Source: Metallibacterium scheffleri
GTDB lineage: Bacteria > Pseudomonadota > Gammaproteobacteria > Xanthomonadales > Rhodanobacteraceae
Assembly: GCF_002077135.1 (NCBI RefSeq)
Contig: NZ_LDOS01000002.1
Span: forward strand, 1,302,001 to 1,366,000
Direction: 5' to 3'
DNA length: 64,000 nucleotides
The notes under the pieces are model-generated. The model ran no database searches, was not told where the DNA came from, and was given only the letters and a program-made list of their open reading frames with translations. Below, piece after piece: positions 11,567 to 20,348 of the stretch (the first letter of the stretch is position 1; the number at the start of each line of letters is the position of its first letter). A program made the translations under genes and the position numbers.

Positions 11567-12054
11567 GCGCGCCATGGCGAATTCGCCCGATCACGGCGGC
11601 CGACGACGCGGCGATGGCGGCGGTGATCCGTATCGTGATGCCCGAGTTCGGCGCCATGGGCCCGGGCTTTGCCCTGCATGACCCGGAAGTGGACTGGCTG
11701 AGCCGCGCCTACACCGCGCCACGCAGCGCCTATTTCGTGGTCGAACAGGATGGCTGCGTCACCGGCGGTGGCGGTGTCGCGCCGCTGCTCGGCGGCAGCG
11801 CTGACACCTGCGAGCTGCGCAAGATGTATTTCCTGCCGACGCTGCGCGGGCTGGGCGCGGGCCGTGCGCTGATGACGCGCTGTCTGGATGCCGCGCGCGG
11901 ATTCGGCTTCCGCCAGTGCTACATCGAGACCCTCACCGGCATGGACGCGGCGCAAGCGCTGTATCTGCGGTCGGGCTTCACGCGCATCGACGCACCGCTG
12001 GGCGGCACTGGCCACCATGCCTGTGACCGCTACTACCTGCGCAGGCTGGATTGA
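11563..12054 (+). CDS. GNAT-family N-acetyltransferase
   Basis: Predicted 163-residue acetyl-CoA-dependent acetyltransferase. The GNAT core is recognisable: a beta4-like stretch ELRKMYFLPTLRGLGAGRALM with the acetyl-CoA pyrophosphate-binding R-G-L-G-A-G motif, then CYIETLTGMDAAQALYLRSGF, the usual motif-B end. The overall pattern resembles the small GNAT group that acts on amino acids or other small amines, but the substrate cannot be read from sequence. The ATG overlaps the HMG-CoA lyase stop (ATGA), which places it as the last gene of that tightly coupled run. Confidence 0.85.
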   Translation: MSAPWRIRPITAADDAAMAAVIRIVMPEFGAMGPGFALHDPEVDWLSRAYTAPRSAYFVVEQDGCVTGGGGVAPLLGGSADTCELRKMYFLPTLRGLGAGRALMTRCLDAARGFGFRQCYIETLTGMDAAQALYLRSGFTRIDAPLGGTGHHACDRYYLRRLD

Positions 12055-12153
12055 CGCACCGGATCGGTGCACGCCGATCGCCCCTGCGCGATCGGCAAAC
12101 GCAAGCCGTCGCGCGCGGTTAAAATCACGCTTTCGATTGCAGTGAAACCTCCC

Positions 12154-12921
12154 ATGCAGCTCGATCAAGTCAAGGCCGTCATCAGCGGCGGCGCTTCCGG
12201 CCTCGGCCACGCCGTGGCCACGCATCTGATCCAGCACGGCGCCCGCGTATGCCTGCTCGATGTCAATGCCGAACGCGGCGCACAGGCCGCGCAAGCGCTG
12301 GGACCGCTGGCGCAGTTCCTGCGCACGGATGTCGGCAGCGAGGAGGAGGTCACCGCCCATCTCGCGCGCGCAGCCGAGGCCATGGGCGGCCTCAACGCCG
12401 CGGTCAGCTGTGCTGGCATCCTTGGTGCCGGGCGCGTGCTGGGCAAGGACGGTCCCATGCCGCTGACCACCTTCGCGCGCACCATCGGCGTCAATTTGAT
12501 CGGCAGCTTCAACCTGACCAAGGCTGCCGCCAACCTGATGCAGCACAACGCCGCGGGTGAGGATGGCGAGCGCGGCGCGATCGTGCTCACCGCCTCGATC
12601 GCCGCCTATGAAGGGCAGATCGGCCAGGCTGCTTACGCCGCATCGAAAGGCGGCGTGGTCGGCATGACCCTGCCCATGGCGCGCGAATTCGCGCGCATCG
12701 GCGTGCGCGTGATGACCATCGCGCCCGGCGTGTTCCACACGCCCATGGTGGATGGCATGCCGCCGCAAGTCTATGACAGCCTGTGCGCGCAGGTGCCCTA
12801 CCCGCCACGCCTGGGCCAGCCGCAGGAGTTCGCCGAAACCGTGGCCTTCATCCTCGGCAACCGCTATCTCAACGGCAGCGTGATCCGCCTCGATGGCGCG
12901 ATCCGCCTGCAACCGAAATGA
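12154..12921 (+). CDS. SDR dehydrogenase, 3-hydroxyacyl-CoA dehydrogenase type 2-like
   Basis: Short-chain dehydrogenase with NAD-binding [11 protein letters not shown] near the N-terminus and the catalytic Ser and Tyr-x-x-x-Lys in SIAAYEG and AAYAASKGG. The sequence pattern, including [14 protein letters not shown] and the C-terminal [20 protein letters not shown], matches the type 2 group (human HSD17B10-like) that oxidises 2-methyl-3-hydroxybutyryl-CoA in isoleucine breakdown. The length is 255 residues from the ATG at 12154; the frame is open further upstream but has no family resemblance there. A TAAAAT box at 12120-12125 suggests a promoter of its own. Together with the thiolase at 3694 it could complete isoleucine degradation. 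Confidence 0.88.
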   Translation: MQLDQVKAVISGGASGLGHAVATHLIQHGARVCLLDVNAERGAQAAQALGPLAQFLRTDVGSEEEVTAHLARAAEAMGGLNAAVSCAGILGAGRVLGKDGPMPLTTFARTIGVNLIGSFNLTKAAANLMQHNAAGEDGERGAIVLTASIAAYEGQIGQAAYAASKGGVVGMTLPMAREFARIGVRVMTIAPGVFHTPMVDGMPPQVYDSLCAQVPYPPRLGQPQEFAETVAFILGNRYLNGSVIRLDGAIRLQPK

Positions 12922-12949
12922 CCTTTTACAGCTTCCTGCGAGTGCTCCG

Positions 12950-13513
12950 ATGAAAGCCTCAGATATCAAGCGCGGCAATGCCGTCGAACACGCGGGCAAG
13001 ACCTGGCAGGTGCGCGAGGTCGAGAAAAGTTCGCCCACCGCGCGCGGCGGCAACACCACGTACCGCTTCGCGCTGTACGCCATCCCCGGCGGCCAGCGTC
13101 TGGACCTGACTTTGCGCGCCGACGACGAACTGCGCGAAGTCGAACTGAGTCGCCGCCAGGCGCATTTCTCGTACAAGGATGCCGACGGCTATGTGTTCAT
13201 GGACGCCGAGGATTTCACCCAATACATCCTCGGCGGCGAACTGCTCGGCGACAACGCCGGCTACATCATCGATGGGCTGGATGGCTGCTACGTGCAGTTG
13301 ATCGACGAACAGCCGGTGGGTCTGCAGTTGCCGCCCAGCGTGAGTCTGCGCGTGGTCGAGACCGCGCCGGAACTCAAGGGCGCCTCGGCCACCAAGCGCC
13401 CCAAACCTGCACGGCTGGAAACCGGGCTGGAAATCCAGGTGCCGGATTACATCGGCGTCGATGACCAGGTATTGGTCAGCACGCTGACCGGCGAGTTCGC
13501 CGGTCGCGCCTGA
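12950..13513 (+). CDS. efpL: elongation factor P-like protein EfpL (YeiP)
   Basis: Paralog of elongation factor P that helps ribosomes through stalling sequences such as polyproline. The 187-residue protein has the three beta-barrel domains of the family. The tip loop that in EF-P carries the modified Lys/Arg is replaced by SPTARGG (residues 28-34), which marks the EfpL/YeiP branch. C-terminal features [12 protein letters not shown] and [11 protein letters not shown] also match. The ATG at 12950 is chosen because the family starts with a short MKASDIKRG-type N-terminus; the longer open frame overlaps the preceding SDR gene. The gene follows the SDR gene by 28 bp. Confidence 0.93.
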   Translation: MKASDIKRGNAVEHAGKTWQVREVEKSSPTARGGNTTYRFALYAIPGGQRLDLTLRADDELREVELSRRQAHFSYKDADGYVFMDAEDFTQYILGGELLGDNAGYIIDGLDGCYVQLIDEQPVGLQLPPSVSLRVVETAPELKGASATKRPKPARLETGLEIQVPDYIGVDDQVLVSTLTGEFAGRA

Positions 13514-13565
13514 GCCGCGTGGCGATGGCAATGGGTGCACCCGGCGATTCAGCGCGCGCTGCAAC

Positions 13566-15539
13566 ATGCCGGTGAACTCGCGCTGGTCACTGCGCGCTGC
13601 GTTGGACAGCAAGCTGCTGCGCTTCAGCCGCCCCGACGTACCGCTGGTCGTGGCCACGCGCAACACCGCCGGCGTGGTGCTGCCGCTGTTGCTTGGTCTG
13701 GCCTTGGGCAAGCTCGGTATCGGCATCTGGCTGGCGCTGGGTGCATTGGTGGTGATGTTCTCTGATCAGCCCGGCCCATACCGGCAGCGGCTGTCGCACA
13801 TCGCCTTGGCTGCACTGGGCGCAGCGCTGGCGGGCTGGGCGGGGTTCGTGTTCGGCGCGCAGCGCGAAATCATGATCGCGCTGGCCCTGCTGCTCGGATT
13901 CGGCGGTGGCCTGCTGGTGCAGTTCGGCGCGGCTGCATCGCGCATCGGCATGACCAGCATGATCCTGCTGGTGATCGCCGGCGCCTCGCCCATGCCGCTG
14001 GCGCAAGCCACGCTGGACGGGCTCTTGCTGCTCGCCGGCGGGTTATTGCAGGCACTGCTGGCAGTGGCGGCCTGGCCGCTGGGACGCTGCCGCCCGCAGC
14101 GCATGCTGCTGGCACAGATCTACCGCGAGCTGGCGCAGCTGACACGGCAGCGTCCCGGAGATGATGTCGCACCTCCGCTGAGCGAGCGCATGCTGGATGC
14201 GCAAACCATGCTGCTTGGCGAGCGCGATGCGCATGGACGCGCCAGCGAAGCGCTGCTGGTGCTGCTTGACGCGGCGGAACAATTGCGCCTGCATGTGCTG
14301 GCCGCGGACGATGCCATGCACACACCGGCACTGAGCCACGATACGGCCACTGTGCTCGATGCCATCGCCGCGGCACTGCAGACCGGCGCGCCAGGCAGTG
14401 CGGCCGTGAATGCGCTGCGGCGCCTGCAGCAGCAATCCGCGGTGGCCGGCATGACGCAGGCTGCCATGCTGGCGCCACTGGCGCGCGCGGTGCGCAATGC
14501 CAACTGGGCCGGCAGCGCTGGCGAGCTGCGCGCGGCGGTCGCCGAACGCAGCTTGCCACCCGCACTGCGCGGCGATTCACCCTGGGTGCAATTGCGCGCC
14601 AATCTCAACATGAAATCAGCGGCATTCCGCCACGCGCTGCGCATGGGCGTCGCGCTGGCACTGGGCGTGGCCGTCGAGCGCTACCTGGGGCTGGCACACG
14701 GCTACTGGCTGCCGATGACGCTGGCGATCGTGCTGCGCGCGGATTTCGCCGCCACGCTCAGCTTTGGCGTGCAGCGTGCGCTCGGCACGGTACTGGGCTT
14801 GCTGCTGACGACGCTGCTGCTCAATCTCAGCAGCAGCAGCCTGGCCGCGATCCTGCTGCTGGGCGCATTGGCGTTCTTGTTTCGCTGGCTGGGCAACAGC
14901 AACTACCTGCTGGCGGTAGCCGCGCTGACCGGGGCCGTGGTCATTCTGCTGGCATTGGCGGGCGAATCAGCGGCGCAGTCCATGCACGACCGCCTGATCG
15001 CCACCTTCCTGGCCTGCGGTGCCGCGCTGGCTGGCTATCTGCTGTGGCCGACCTGGGAACGCACGCGCATTCAACCGGCACTGGCGGCGATGTTGCACGC
15101 GTATGCCGATTACCTCGCGGCCCTGACCGGCGCCGATGCGCGTCGGCTCGCGCACATGCGCGCCGCATCGCGTCTGGCGCGGGTCAACGCGCTGGCCTCG
15201 CTGGAGCGCCTGCGCGGCGAGCCCTTCGCCACAGCGGAACTGCGCATGCGCGCCGAGCGTGTATTCGCGCACGCCAATCGTCTGGTGCGCAGCGCGATGA
15301 GTCTGGAGCTGCTGCCCGTGGAGCAACGTGCGGCGCCCGCGGCAGCGGCGTGGTTGCGACAATGCGCCGAAGGTGTCAACGCCTGCGCGCGCCACCTGGA
15401 TGGTGTGCGTGACGTAGCGCTACCGCCCCCGCCCGCTGCGCCCGGCGAGGGTATGGTTCTGCAGCGCCTCACCGACGCCCTGCGCGCGCTGCAAAATGTT
15501 TTGCAGCCGGCAGTGGCGGCTGGCGCCGGCACAGATTGA
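13566..15539 (+). CDS. FUSC-family inner membrane protein (aromatic acid exporter-like)
   Basis: 657-residue predicted inner membrane protein with the FUSC architecture: an N-terminal set of hydrophobic helices (from about residue 30 to 170), a soluble, mostly helical middle region, a second helix set (about 360-500, including YWLPMTLAIVLRADF and two very hydrophobic leucine-rich helices), and a C-terminal soluble tail. The motif GYWLPMTLAIVLRAD in the second half is characteristic of YccS/FUSC proteins. Members include aromatic carboxylic acid efflux components, but the substrate is unknown here. No partner membrane-fusion protein gene is adjacent. The start is the first in-frame ATG; no clear ribosome-binding site is seen. 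Confidence 0.85.
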   Translation: MPVNSRWSLRAALDSKLLRFSRPDVPLVVATRNTAGVVLPLLLGLALGKLGIGIWLALGALVVMFSDQPGPYRQRLSHIALAALGAALAGWAGFVFGAQREIMIALALLLGFGGGLLVQFGAAASRIGMTSMILLVIAGASPMPLAQATLDGLLLLAGGLLQALLAVAAWPLGRCRPQRMLLAQIYRELAQLTRQRPGDDVAPPLSERMLDAQTMLLGERDAHGRASEALLVLLDAAEQLRLHVLAADDAMHTPALSHDTATVLDAIAAALQTGAPGSAAVNALRRLQQQSAVAGMTQAAMLAPLARAVRNANWAGSAGELRAAVAERSLPPALRGDSPWVQLRANLNMKSAAFRHALRMGVALALGVAVERYLGLAHGYWLPMTLAIVLRADFAATLSFGVQRALGTVLGLLLTTLLLNLSSSSLAAILLLGALAFLFRWLGNSNYLLAVAALTGAVVILLALAGESAAQSMHDRLIATFLACGAALAGYLLWPTWERTRIQPALAAMLHAYADYLAALTGADARRLAHMRAASRLARVNALASLERLRGEPFATAELRMRAERVFAHANRLVRSAMSLELLPVEQRAAPAAAAWLRQCAEGVNACARHLDGVRDVALPPPPAAPGEGMVLQRLTDALRALQNVLQPAVAAGAGTD

Positions 15540-15600
15540 GATTCACGTCCACGGCACCGGTGCGACGCGGCGCTACACTTCAATCTCTCCCGAGTCCGCC

Positions 15601-16158
15601 ATGTCAGGAACGCCCATGTCCAAGCCCGGAATTCGCACCGCTCCCGTACTGCTCAGCGCGCTGCTGCTCGCCGCCGCCACCCTCAGCGCGCACGCCACCG
15701 ACTATCAGCTGGCCGATGGTCGGGTGCGCTTCAGTGCCCCTGACGCATGGCCGCAGATCATGATGCAGACCAGCGGCAATCCGCAGTTCATGGCATTTCA
15801 GGTGCCCGACCCAGCGCCGGTCAGCCAGCGCGTGCTGGCGCGTGTCACCGTCACCGTGGTGAAGATGCTCAATGGCCCCGCGTTCCAGCAGTGGGTCAAC
15901 CAGCGCGTGCAGCACAGCCATCAATTGCCTGGCTATGAATCGGTGGCGCAGCCTGGCTCGAGCAGCAACGTGGTGCGCTATACCGCGCTGGAGAGCGGCG
16001 TGCGCATGAGCTACAGCGAGCGTTATTTCCTCAAGGGTCTGGAAGGCGTGCAACTGCGCTGCCTGCGCCCCAATCGCGGCGAGGTCGACGCGGCCTGGGT
16101 GGCCAGTTTCGACAAGGGCTGCGACGCGATTGCCGCGAGCTTGCAACAAGGCGGTTGA
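15601..16158 (+). CDS. secreted protein of unknown function
   Basis: Not recognised. The 185-residue frame from the ATG at 15601 (a second ATG at 15616 is equally possible) has a signal peptide ending about SAHA before TDYQLADG. The mature part, about 150 residues, contains two cysteines (in LRCLRPN and DKGCDAI) that could form a disulfide in the periplasm. It reads like a single small beta-rich domain. The stop overlaps the kynureninase TTG start by 4 nt, so the two genes are probably co-transcribed, but nothing in the sequence links it to tryptophan metabolism. Confidence 0.7.
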   Translation: MSGTPMSKPGIRTAPVLLSALLLAAATLSAHATDYQLADGRVRFSAPDAWPQIMMQTSGNPQFMAFQVPDPAPVSQRVLARVTVTVVKMLNGPAFQQWVNQRVQHSHQLPGYESVAQPGSSSNVVRYTALESGVRMSYSERYFLKGLEGVQLRCLRPNRGEVDAAWVASFDKGCDAIAASLQQGG

Positions 16159-17423
16159 ACGTGGTCGCACTGGCCGCCGAGGAGACGCGCGCGCTGACGC
16201 TGGACGCGAATGATGCGCTCAGCGCATGGCGCGATGCGTTTCTGATCCCACCGCATGGCGCGGGTGAGCAGGCATATTTCTGCGGCAACTCGCTGGGCCT
16301 GCAGCCGCGCGCCGTGCGCGCCGCACTGGATGCCGAACTGGACAGTTGGGCGCGGCGCGCGGTGGAAGGCCACTTCGAAGGCCCGCAGCCATGGATGGAT
16401 GTGCAGGACGACCTGCAGCAGATGCTGGCGCCGCTGGTCGGCGCCGCGCCCGCCGACGTGGTGGTGATGAACACGCTCAGCGTCAACCTGCAATTGCTGC
16501 TGGCCAGCTTTTATCGGCCGCAAGGCGCGCGCAACGCCATTCTGGTCGAGCGCGGCGCATTTCCATCGGACCGGCACGTGGTGGTTTCACACCTCGCCTG
16601 GCATGGCCTGGACGAATCCGCGCTGATCGAGGTCGCCCCCGATGCACACGGCGTTTTCAGCAGCGAGGCCTTCGCTGCTGCGTTCGCGCAACATGGCGCG
16701 CGCATCGCGCTGGCGCTGTTGCCTGGCGTGCAATATCGCAACGGGCAGGTGTTCGACATCGCCGGGTTGACCGATCTGGCGCATCGCCATGGCGCCATCG
16801 CCGGCTTCGATCTGGCGCATGCAGTGGGCAATATCCCGCTGGCCCTGCACGACTGCGGCGTCGATTTCGCCGCATGGTGCAGCTACAAATACCTCAACGC
16901 CGGCCCCGGCGCGCCCGGCGGCGTGTTCGTGCATCCGCGCCATGCGCAGCGGCCGCGCTTGGCAGGTTGGTGGGGCCATGCGCAGGCCACGCGTTTCCAG
17001 ATGGCGGCCGAGTTCGTGCCCGAGCAGGGCGCGCGCGGCTGGCAATTGTCCAATCCGCCGATCCTGGCGATGGCGCCGCTGCGTGCCAGCCTGGCACCGT
17101 TCGCCAGCATCGGCATGCCGGCGCTGCGCGCGCGCGCACTGCGCCTGACCGGCCATCTCGATGAACTGCTGCGCACGCATGCGGCGAACAGCATCGAGAT
17201 CCTGACCCCCGGCGACGAGTCCCGGCGCGGCTGCCAGCTCAGCCTGCGCGTGCGCGCCGGGCGCGAGGCAGGGTGCAGGCTGTTCGCGCACCTCGTCGCG
17301 CAGGGTGTGCTTGGCGACTGGCGCGAGCCGGACGTGATCCGCCTGGCGCCGGTGCCGCTGTACAACCGGTACACCGATTGCCTGCGCGCGGTGCGCGCCA
17401 TCGTGGATTGGGCGCAGGCATGA
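16155..17423 (+). CDS. kynU: kynureninase
   Basis: PLP enzyme that cleaves kynurenine to anthranilate and alanine in tryptophan catabolism. The 422-residue protein has the family N-terminal FCGNSLGLQPR and the PLP-lysine motif CSYKYLNAGPGAPGG (Lys245 counted from the TTG at 16155), plus DLAHAVGN and GWWGHAQATRFQM. The start is TTG at 16155 overlapping the previous stop, or GTG at 16161; no ATG is available before the conserved region. No other kynurenine pathway gene lies in the window. A hairpin terminator follows directly after the stop. Confidence 0.93.
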   Translation: MNVVALAAEETRALTLDANDALSAWRDAFLIPPHGAGEQAYFCGNSLGLQPRAVRAALDAELDSWARRAVEGHFEGPQPWMDVQDDLQQMLAPLVGAAPADVVVMNTLSVNLQLLLASFYRPQGARNAILVERGAFPSDRHVVVSHLAWHGLDESALIEVAPDAHGVFSSEAFAAAFAQHGARIALALLPGVQYRNGQVFDIAGLTDLAHRHGAIAGFDLAHAVGNIPLALHDCGVDFAAWCSYKYLNAGPGAPGGVFVHPRHAQRPRLAGWWGHAQATRFQMAAEFVPEQGARGWQLSNPPILAMAPLRASLAPFASIGMPALRARALRLTGHLDELLRTHAANSIEILTPGDESRRGCQLSLRVRAGREAGCRLFAHLVAQGVLGDWREPDVIRLAPVPLYNRYTDCLRAVRAIVDWAQA

Positions 17424-17444
17424 AAACCCCGCATCCGCGGGGTT
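17424..17444. terminator. bidirectional hairpin between kynU and the DksA-like gene
   Basis: AAACCCCGC and GCGGGGTTT form a perfect 9-bp stem around a 3-nt loop, immediately after the kynU stop and 44 bp beyond the stop of the convergent minus-strand gene. The A and T ends make it usable in both directions. Confidence 0.8.
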
Positions 17445-17487
17445 TGCTTCATTGTCCAGCGGCTGATGGCGCGGCGAACGAGCTCGC

Positions 17488-18534
17488 CTACTCGCCGATC
17501 TGCTTGCGCAGGTGCTCGCGGCGCTCCTGCGCATCAAGGCTGAGCGTGGCGATGGGGCGCGCTTCCAGGCGCTCCAGACCGATGTCCTCGTCGGTCTCCT
17601 CGCAAAAGCCGTAGCGGCCTTCCTCGATGCGGCGCAGCGCCTTGTCGATCTTGGCGATGAGCTTGCGGTAGCGATCGCGCGTGCGCAGCTCCAGCGAGTT
17701 CTCGGTTTCGCGCGTGGCGCGCTCGGCGTCGTCGCCGACATCGCGCACTTCCTCGCGCAGGTTGTCCATGGTCTGACGCGATTCCTCGACCAGTTGCTCG
17801 CGCCAGTCGCGCAGTTTGTTGCGGAAATAGGCGAGGTGCCGAGGATTCATGTACTCCTCACTGACCTTGGGCTTGTAGCCCTTGGGCAGGTCGATGTGCG
17901 TGGAGGCGGGTAATGCGTAACGACCGTCGTCGCGGGTGAACGCGACGTCGTCGATGGATTTGATGGGAGGGGCTTTGATTGAATTCACGGAGCTGCTTGG
18001 TTTGCCAATGGATTTGCCAGCCGCGGGAGTTGGCAGCTTGGCAGCGTGTGATTGCATGGGTTTGACTGTGGTGGACTTGCCGGCCTTGCCGGATTTGACG
18101 ATTGCGTGACCGTGCCCGGCGGGCTGCTTGACGTGCTTGGGCGCGGGCTTGCCAGCAGCTTTGCCCGCCGACCTGCTGACCGGTTTGGCGGCAGGCTTGT
18201 GCGCGGGCAGCTTCTTCGCAGCGCCCTTGCCGGCTGGCAATTTCTTCGCGGGTGTCTTCTTGACCACCGGATGCGCGCGGGCTGCCTTGGGGGCCGCGGA
18301 CTTCTTGGTGGCGGGCTTCCTGGTCACCGACTTCTTAGCCACGGGCTTGACTGCCACGGCAGGCTTTTTGGCGGGTGCAGGCTTGTGCACGACGGTGGCT
18401 TTCCTGGCCGGCGCAGCCTTTTTCGCCGCAGGCGGTTTCTTCACCGCGACCGGTTTCTTTGCCGATTTCGCCGGCTTGGCCGCCGCCTTGGTGGCGGTCC
18501 TGGCCTTGCTGACGAGCTTATGCGTTTTCATCAT
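17488..18534 (-). CDS. DksA/TraR-family RNA polymerase-binding protein with long basic N-terminal tail
   Basis: The C-terminal ~130 residues (from about 215) are a DksA homolog that would bind RNA polymerase in the secondary channel and act with ppGpp. The coiled coil is clear (NKLRDWREQL to ENSLELRTRDRYRKLIAKIDKAL). The tip has DDAERA, where E. coli DksA has the D-x-x-D-x-A motif. In the zinc-finger segment YGFCEETDEDIGLERLEAR-PIATLSLDAQ only the first of four cysteines remains, so zinc binding is lost, as in other cysteine-poor DksA proteins. The first ~190 residues are a low-complexity Lys/Ala/Pro tail resembling histone H1 C-termini and could bind nucleic acid. The total of 348 residues is more than twice the usual ~150. 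Confidence 0.88.
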   Translation of the reverse strand: MMKTHKLVSKARTATKAAAKPAKSAKKPVAVKKPPAAKKAAPARKATVVHKPAPAKKPAVAVKPVAKKSVTRKPATKKSAAPKAARAHPVVKKTPAKKLPAGKGAAKKLPAHKPAAKPVSRSAGKAAGKPAPKHVKQPAGHGHAIVKSGKAGKSTTVKPMQSHAAKLPTPAAGKSIGKPSSSVNSIKAPPIKSIDDVAFTRDDGRYALPASTHIDLPKGYKPKVSEEYMNPRHLAYFRNKLRDWREQLVEESRQTMDNLREEVRDVGDDAERATRETENSLELRTRDRYRKLIAKIDKALRRIEEGRYGFCEETDEDIGLERLEARPIATLSLDAQERREHLRKQIGE

Positions 18535-18700
18535 CTCCTCCCCGAGGCGGGCGATACCTGCCGCACGCCGGTCGATGCGGACTTCATGGCCGCGGGCTTC
18601 GGCGGTTGAGGCTCGAAGGCGGCGTGTTATAGCCTAGTCGCTCTGCCCCGGCAATAAGCGCGTCATCGCGCGCGCTCGCCGTTTCTGGTCCTATATCGGC

Positions 18701-18976
18701 GTGACCCGCCTCATTCTTGCCTTGCTGGCACTGTACAAGCGGCTGCTCAGCCCGCTATTGGGGCAGCGTTGCCGCTTCCACCCGAGCTGCTCGGACTACG
18801 CGCGCATCGCGGTGGCGCGCTTCGGCCCGCTGCGCGGCGGCGTGCTGGCGATCTGGCGCATCCTGCGCTGCCAGCCGCTATGCCATGGCGGCCACGATCC
18901 AGTGCCCGAGCACTTCCATCTCACCCGCTGTCATCCCAAGGAATCCGAACATGAGCGAACACTGGCTGATCCGTGA
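18701..18976 (+). CDS. yidD: membrane protein insertion efficiency factor YidD
   Basis: Small (91 residues) membrane-associated protein that assists YidC. The family core is present: an amphipathic N-terminus ([18 protein letters not shown]), then [19 protein letters not shown] and [14 protein letters not shown]. The start is GTG at 18701, without a visible Shine-Dalgarno sequence and with an AT-rich CTATAT element just upstream. yidD usually sits between rnpA and yidC; here it overlaps the dihydroorotase gene by 26 nt instead, so the two are likely cotranscribed. The last 15 residues, encoded in the overlap, are not conserved-looking. Confidence 0.9.
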   Translation: MTRLILALLALYKRLLSPLLGQRCRFHPSCSDYARIAVARFGPLRGGVLAIWRILRCQPLCHGGHDPVPEHFHLTRCHPKESEHERTLADP

Positions 18977-20288
18977 CGCCGAACTGGTCAACGAGGGCCG
19001 CCGCTGGCACGCCGATGTGCGCGTGCGCGACGGACGCATCGCGCGCATCGCACCGAGTCTTGCCGCCGAACCCGGCGAGCAGGTGCTGGAGGCGCGCGGG
19101 CGCTGGCTGCTGCCGGGCATGATCGATGACCAGGTGCATTTTCGCGAGCCCGGACTGACGCACAAGGCCGACATCGAACACGAATCGCGCGCCTGCATCG
19201 CCGGTGGCATCACCAGTTTCATGGACATGCCCAACACGCGCCCACCGGCGCTGACCGCCGACGCGCTGGAGGCCAAATACGCGCGCGCCGCCGAAGTCAG
19301 CCGTGCCAATTACGGTTTCTACATGGGCGCCAGCAACGACAACCTCGAGCACATCAAGCGCCTCGATCCGCAGCGCGCGCCGGGCGTGAAGGTGTTCATG
19401 GGCTCATCGACCGGCAACATGCTGGTCGATGACCCGGCCACCCTGGATGGCATCTTCGCCGCCGCGCCGGTGCCGGTGATCACGCATTGCGAGGACACGC
19501 CGATGATCGAGGCCAACCTCGCCGCCGCGCATGCACGCTACGGTACGGACATTCCGCTTGGCGAGCATCCGCTGATCCGCTCGCGCGAGGCCTGCCTGAA
19601 GTCGACCACACTGGCGATCTCGCTGGCACGGCGCCATGGCACGCGCCTGCATGTGCTGCACATCTCCACCGCCGACGAGCTGGCGCTGTTCGCGCCGGGC
19701 CCGGTCCAGGGCAAGCAGATCACCGCGGAGACCTGCGTGCATTACCTGCACTTCTGTGATGCCGATTACGCGCGCCTGGGCAATCGCATCAAGTGCAATC
19801 CGGCGATCAAGACCGCGGCTGACCGCGCGGCCATCATCCGCGCGCTGGCCGAGGGCCGCATCGACGTGCTGGCCACCGATCACGCCCCGCATCTGGAAAG
19901 CGAGAAGGCGCAGGACTACGACCATGCGCCGTCCGGCCTGCCACTGGTGCAGTACGCGCTGCAAGTGGCGCTGGAGCGCGTGTTCGATGGCCAGCTCGCG
20001 CTCGAACGCGTGGTCGAGGCGGCGTGCCATGCGCCCGCGCTGCGCTTCGATGTGCGCGAGCGCGGTTTCCTGCGCGAGGGCTACCACGCCGATCTGGTGC
20101 TGGTGGACCCGACGCGTCCGCACGCGGTCGCGCGCGCCGAAATCCTGTCCAAGTGCGGCTGGTCGCCGTTCGAGGGCGAGACCTTGCGCAGTTCGATCGC
20201 CGCCACGTTTCTCAACGGTCAGATGGCTTTCGACGGCACGCACGTGATCGACAGCGTGCGCGGACAGCGTCTGGGCTTCGCGCGTTGA
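18951..20288 (+). CDS. pyrC: dihydroorotase
   Basis: Zinc amidohydrolase that cyclises carbamoyl-aspartate to dihydroorotate in pyrimidine synthesis. The 445-residue protein shows the metal motif [13 protein letters not shown] (about residues 57-69), GVKVFMGSS with the lysine that is carboxylated in the family, [12 protein letters not shown] and the ATDHAPH motif with the catalytic Asp. Length and motif spacing fit the class I (long) dihydroorotases rather than the E. coli-type 348-residue enzyme. The start at 18951 is chosen for the AAGGA ribosome-binding site ending 8 nt upstream; it lies within the end of yidD. An allantoinase identity is less likely from the motifs. Confidence 0.92.
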   Translation: MSEHWLIRDAELVNEGRRWHADVRVRDGRIARIAPSLAAEPGEQVLEARGRWLLPGMIDDQVHFREPGLTHKADIEHESRACIAGGITSFMDMPNTRPPALTADALEAKYARAAEVSRANYGFYMGASNDNLEHIKRLDPQRAPGVKVFMGSSTGNMLVDDPATLDGIFAAAPVPVITHCEDTPMIEANLAAAHARYGTDIPLGEHPLIRSREACLKSTTLAISLARRHGTRLHVLHISTADELALFAPGPVQGKQITAETCVHYLHFCDADYARLGNRIKCNPAIKTAADRAAIIRALAEGRIDVLATDHAPHLESEKAQDYDHAPSGLPLVQYALQVALERVFDGQLALERVVEAACHAPALRFDVRERGFLREGYHADLVLVDPTRPHAVARAEILSKCGWSPFEGETLRSSIAATFLNGQMAFDGTHVIDSVRGQRLGFAR

Positions 20289-20320
20289 TGACGTGTCGGG
20301 GATGAACCGGCGCAGCGGGT

Positions 20321-20326
20321 TAAAAT
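20321..20326 (+). promoter_or_regulatory. candidate -10 box for mfd
   Basis: TAAAAT in the context GGTTAAAATCGCG, 23 bp before the mfd ATG. A transcript starting about 7 bp downstream would have a leader of only ~15 nt. No convincing -35 box is seen. The same GGTTAAAATC context recurs before the SDR gene at 12118-12126. Confidence 0.35.
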
Positions 20327-20348
20327 CGCGGTCTTTGTACATCATCTC

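Noticed and set aside
11431-13176. 581-codon minus-strand frame opposite the GNAT and SDR genes
   Set aside because: Complement of several well-supported genes, no family motif, composition typical of antisense frames.
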